A stretch of DNA of 44,372 bases from Actinomycetes bacterium. Lineage in GTDB: Bacteria > Actinomycetota > Acidimicrobiia > Spongiisociales > UBA5794. Of the stretch, positions 42,278 through 44,372 are shown piece by piece. Position 1 is the first letter of the stretch; each line of letters begins with the position of its first letter. The notes under the pieces are model-generated. The model was not told the origin of the DNA. It was given only the letters and a program-made list of their open reading frames with translations, and searched no databases. The stretch spans positions 1 through 44,372 of the forward strand of contig JAHEJX010000025.1 in NCBI GenBank assembly GCA_024638645.1, in the 5' to 3' direction. Both the position numbers and the translations under genes were made by a program.

Positions 42278-43429
42278 ATGCACTTCCGCACCAAACAGAT
42301 CCATGACGGCGTAGAGCCGGACCCGACCACCGGTGCCATCCTCACCCCGATCCACCAGTCGACGACGTTTGTGCAGCCTTCGGTGGACCGCTACATGGAG
42401 AAGGGTTTCACATACAGCCGGTCGGGCAATCCGACGGTGCGCGCTCTCGAGAACAAGCTGGCGGCGCTCGAAGGCGGAGTGGACGCTCCTGCGTTCTCGA
42501 CAGGAATGGCCGCGATCAACGCCATCTTCATGGCCTTTCTGGACGCCGGCGCCCACGCCGTGATATCAGATGTGGCGTATGGAGGCACTTATCGTCTATC
42601 GACGACGGTCTACACCCGATTCGGCGTGGAGTTCTCTTTTGTCGACACCTCAGACTCCGAAGCTGTCGAGGCCGCTATCCGCCCCAACACGCAGCTGATC
42701 CTGACCGAGACACCTGCGAACCCGACACTCAAGCTCACCGATGTGCGGGCAGTGTCCGACATCGCGAGGCAGCGCGGCATTCCCCACGCCGTCGACAACA
42801 CGTTCTTGACGCCTTACTACCAGCAGGTTCTGGAGCTGGGCGCCGATATGTCGGTCCATTCCACGACGAAGTACTTTGACGGCCACAACGCCACGGTGGG
42901 CGGCGCAGTGGTGTTGGCCGACCAGGAGCACGCCGAACGGGTGCGCTTCATCCAGAACTCGACGGGCACGATCATGTCGCCGATGGTGGCCTGGCTGACG
43001 ATGCAAGGGACGAAGACACTGTCGGTGCGAATGGACCATCAGTCGGCCAACGCCATGGCCATCGCCGAGTTCCTGGAAGCGCACGACAAGGTGGTCAAGG
43101 TTGCCTACCCCGGCCTGGCTTCATTCCCGCAGCACGATCTTGCCAAGAGCCAAGCGAGCGGCTTCGGCGCGATGTTGTGGTTCGAGGTCCAGGGCGGCGC
43201 AGCTGCCGGCAAGGCGCTTATGGAGTCACTGGAGCTGTGGACCCTTGCCGAGAACCTCGGATCTGTCGAATCCTTGGCCACCCACCCTGTCACGATGACC
43301 CACGCCGCCATCCCTGCTGAGGAAAGGGCGCGCGTCGGCATCACGGATGGGCTGGTGAGGCTGTCATGTGGGCTGGAAGACTCGCGAGATCTCATCGCCG
43401 ACCTGAATCAAGCACTGGGGAAGATCTAG
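42278..43429 (+). CDS. Trans-sulfuration PLP enzyme (cystathionine synthase/lyase type)
   Basis: A 383-residue enzyme of the Cys/Met metabolism PLP family (MetB, MetC, MegL, CGL). PLP Lys198 lies in HSTTKYFDGHNATVGG; YSRSGNPT (46-53) is the typical phosphate and partner-subunit motif; VDNTFLTPY carries the Asp for the ring nitrogen. By pattern it is a cystathionine gamma-lyase/synthase or methionine gamma-lyase; the substrate-specificity residues do not separate these by eye. The ATG at 42278 is used, with AGAGGA about 7 nt upstream; earlier in-frame starts (42218, 42263) lack such a site. A strong hairpin follows the stop. Confidence 0.9.
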   Translation: MHFRTKQIHDGVEPDPTTGAILTPIHQSTTFVQPSVDRYMEKGFTYSRSGNPTVRALENKLAALEGGVDAPAFSTGMAAINAIFMAFLDAGAHAVISDVAYGGTYRLSTTVYTRFGVEFSFVDTSDSEAVEAAIRPNTQLILTETPANPTLKLTDVRAVSDIARQRGIPHAVDNTFLTPYYQQVLELGADMSVHSTTKYFDGHNATVGGAVVLADQEHAERVRFIQNSTGTIMSPMVAWLTMQGTKTLSVRMDHQSANAMAIAEFLEAHDKVVKVAYPGLASFPQHDLAKSQASGFGAMLWFEVQGGAAAGKALMESLELWTLAENLGSVESLATHPVTMTHAAIPAEERARVGITDGLVRLSCGLEDSRDLIADLNQALGKI

Positions 43430-43431
43430 TC

Positions 43432-43457
43432 GCACGCCGAAGTGCCGTTCGGCGTGC
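43432..43457 (+). terminator. Terminator hairpin after the trans-sulfuration gene
   Basis: GCACGCCGAA pairs perfectly with TTCGGCGTGC around a 6-nt loop (GTGCCG), 2 nt after the stop codon. Only TT follows directly, so it is a U-poor hairpin, but position and stability fit a terminator. Confidence 0.65.
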
Positions 43458-43527
43458 TTCGGCGATGGATGTGTAATCGCTCGTACCCGTTGATCTGAGC
43501 TGTTGCGAGTACGTCTCGGCGAACGCA

Positions 43528-43533
43528 TAGAGT
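43528..43533 (+). promoter_or_regulatory. -10 element of the truncated alpha/beta-hydrolase gene
   Basis: TAGAGT ends 7 nt before GTG 43541. TTGCGA at 43503-43508 is a possible -35 with a long 19-nt spacer. No ribosome site, so a leaderless start is likely. Confidence 0.4.
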
Positions 43534-43540
43534 CGCAAGA

Positions 43541-44372
43541 GTGGACACATCTTCTGATATGAACCCTGATGCGCTGCCCGGTGCGCCCGAGCCAACCGTC
43601 AAACGGATTGATGTTGAAGGCGCGCGCATACATACGGAGGTCCGCGGGTCGGGAGCACCAGTGTTCCTCATCGGAGCAGCCGACGAGGACGCCGAGGTAT
43701 ATCAGGGGATCGCAGAACGACTCGCAATGTTCAATACCGTCGTCACCTACGACCGACGGGGAACTGGGCGAAGCGACCGTGCCAATTGGCCGTCCGACTC
43801 GACTCAGCACGCGGACGATGCCGCCGCCTTGATCGCGAGCCTCGAGTTGAGAGAGGTCTTGGTTCTGGGGGCCAGCGCTGGGGGCATCGTTGCGCTGCGG
43901 CTGGCCATCCGCCATCCAGACCCGCTCAAGGCGGTCCTTTCCTTCGAACCGGGGATCTTCGGCATGGCAGCAGGTGGTGAAGGGCTCCGACGTCGTATCG
44001 AAGATGCCGTGAACGATTATCTCAGGTCGAATCCTGACGACTGGCAGGGAGCGACCGACGCCCTCGGACGGGAAGCAGTGCGATCCGTTGATGACCTGAC
44101 TTCTCTATTCACACCGCCGGCCGGCAAGGAATGGTTCGTCCGTCGCACCGCAGCAAACGCAGAGTCGCTGATACGTGGGGATCTTCCACTGACCAAGGAG
44201 AGCTTTGACCCAAGCTCCGTTGCAGACTGCCCTGTCACCCTTCGTTTCTCCCATGGAACAGCCTCTCTACCGATCTTTGGAGCCGTAGCGAAGAGGCTGG
44301 CTGCCCTTCGCAACGAAAGGCCCGACGTTCTGGAAGGTGCGAGCCACAGCATCTTCTATCACCCCAACCAGG
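43541..44372 (+). CDS. Alpha/beta hydrolase, cut by the window end
   Basis: At least 277 residues with no stop before the window ends. The fold is clear: a first strand APVFLIGAADED, then VVTYDRRGTGRSDRAN, nucleophile elbow Gly110-Ala-Ser112-Ala-Gly-Gly, and a late His in EGASHSIFYH that should be the catalytic base. This resembles a non-haem haloperoxidase/esterase-type hydrolase. GTG 43541 (with a leaderless -10) or ATG 43559 may be the start. The substrate is unknown. The 3' end lies outside the window. Confidence 0.82.
   Translation, partial: MDTSSDMNPDALPGAPEPTVKRIDVEGARIHTEVRGSGAPVFLIGAADEDAEVYQGIAERLAMFNTVVTYDRRGTGRSDRANWPSDSTQHADDAAALIASLELREVLVLGASAGGIVALRLAIRHPDPLKAVLSFEPGIFGMAAGGEGLRRRIEDAVNDYLRSNPDDWQGATDALGREAVRSVDDLTSLFTPPAGKEWFVRRTAANAESLIRGDLPLTKESFDPSSVADCPVTLRFSHGTASLPIFGAVAKRLAALRNERPDVLEGASHSIFYHPNQ

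Noticed and set aside
1..44372. Prophage, transposon or CRISPR array
   Set aside because: No integrase, transposase, att-like repeats around tRNA-Ser, or regularly spaced repeats were seen.

Overview
The window is a compact, GC-rich (about 60% by eye) chromosomal segment with about 37 protein genes and one tRNA. It looks like an actinobacterium, most likely of the Acidimicrobiia type. The reasons are threonine/serine-rich lipoprotein linkers, a WS/DGAT wax ester synthase, an LCP cell-wall ligase, an actinobacterial-looking Lnt, and many genes whose start codon lies 6-8 nt after a TANNNT -10 element (leaderless mRNAs). The lineage is inferred; no marker gene is present. No phage, transposon or CRISPR array was seen.

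Layout. 1-248: no gene; an unresolved structured sequence and a terminator-like hairpin. 249-5451 (minus): a copper-handling block made of a CopB-type P1B ATPase, a lipoprotein cytochrome c, a NarX/DesK-type kinase and a LuxR-type regulator (joined by 4-bp overlaps), then a His/Asp/Glu-rich cupredoxin lipoprotein. 5508-9051 (plus): an O-antigen-ligase-like TPR membrane protein and a membrane-anchored Asp-box propeller protein. 9177-11026 (plus): a Gfo/Idh/MocA dehydrogenase and a YdjC/ChbG-type deacetylase. 11023-16809 (minus): a complete peptide-type ABC importer (Tat lipoprotein binding protein, two permeases, a fused double ATPase). 17124-21865: acyl-CoA ligase, M20 peptidase, putative glycolipid-binding protein and Rieske oxygenase. 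22002-22089: tRNA-Ser(UGA). 22376-24531: WS/DGAT plus a lipase-like hydrolase. 24535-30972: tandem GNAT, DJ-1/PfpI protein, M24 peptidase, M20 deacylase plus amidinotransferase-fold hydrolase, and a class III aminotransferase. 30950-34078: Lnt and a YtcJ-like amidohydrolase. 34075-34539: the selenoprotein locus. 34694-44372: ilvD, LCP protein, class V PLP enzyme, EamA transporter, M15 peptidase, queuosine-precursor transporter, RsiV-like lipoprotein, a trans-sulfuration enzyme and a truncated alpha/beta hydrolase.

The most notable discovery is an 80-residue SelW/Rdx-family selenoprotein on the minus strand at 34297-34539. An ordinary ORF search breaks it because codon 11 is an in-frame UGA. 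The UGA sits exactly at the U of the family CxxU motif (Cys8-Ala-Ala-Sec11). Nine nt downstream is a perfect 8-bp stem with a 5-nt G-containing loop, in the position expected of a bacterial SECIS element. Directly downstream in the same frame lies a small four-cysteine zinc-ribbon-like ORF.

Other points: Lnt has Ser in place of its catalytic Cys; a 28-bp hairpin built from 7-bp repeats lies between selW and ilvD; four convergent gene pairs share a 4-bp palindrome that encodes both stop codons; and about a dozen genes look leaderless. By function the window leans toward peptide and amino-acid uptake and breakdown (ABC importer, three peptidases, amidinotransferase-type hydrolase, aminotransferases), lipid storage, and the cell envelope.
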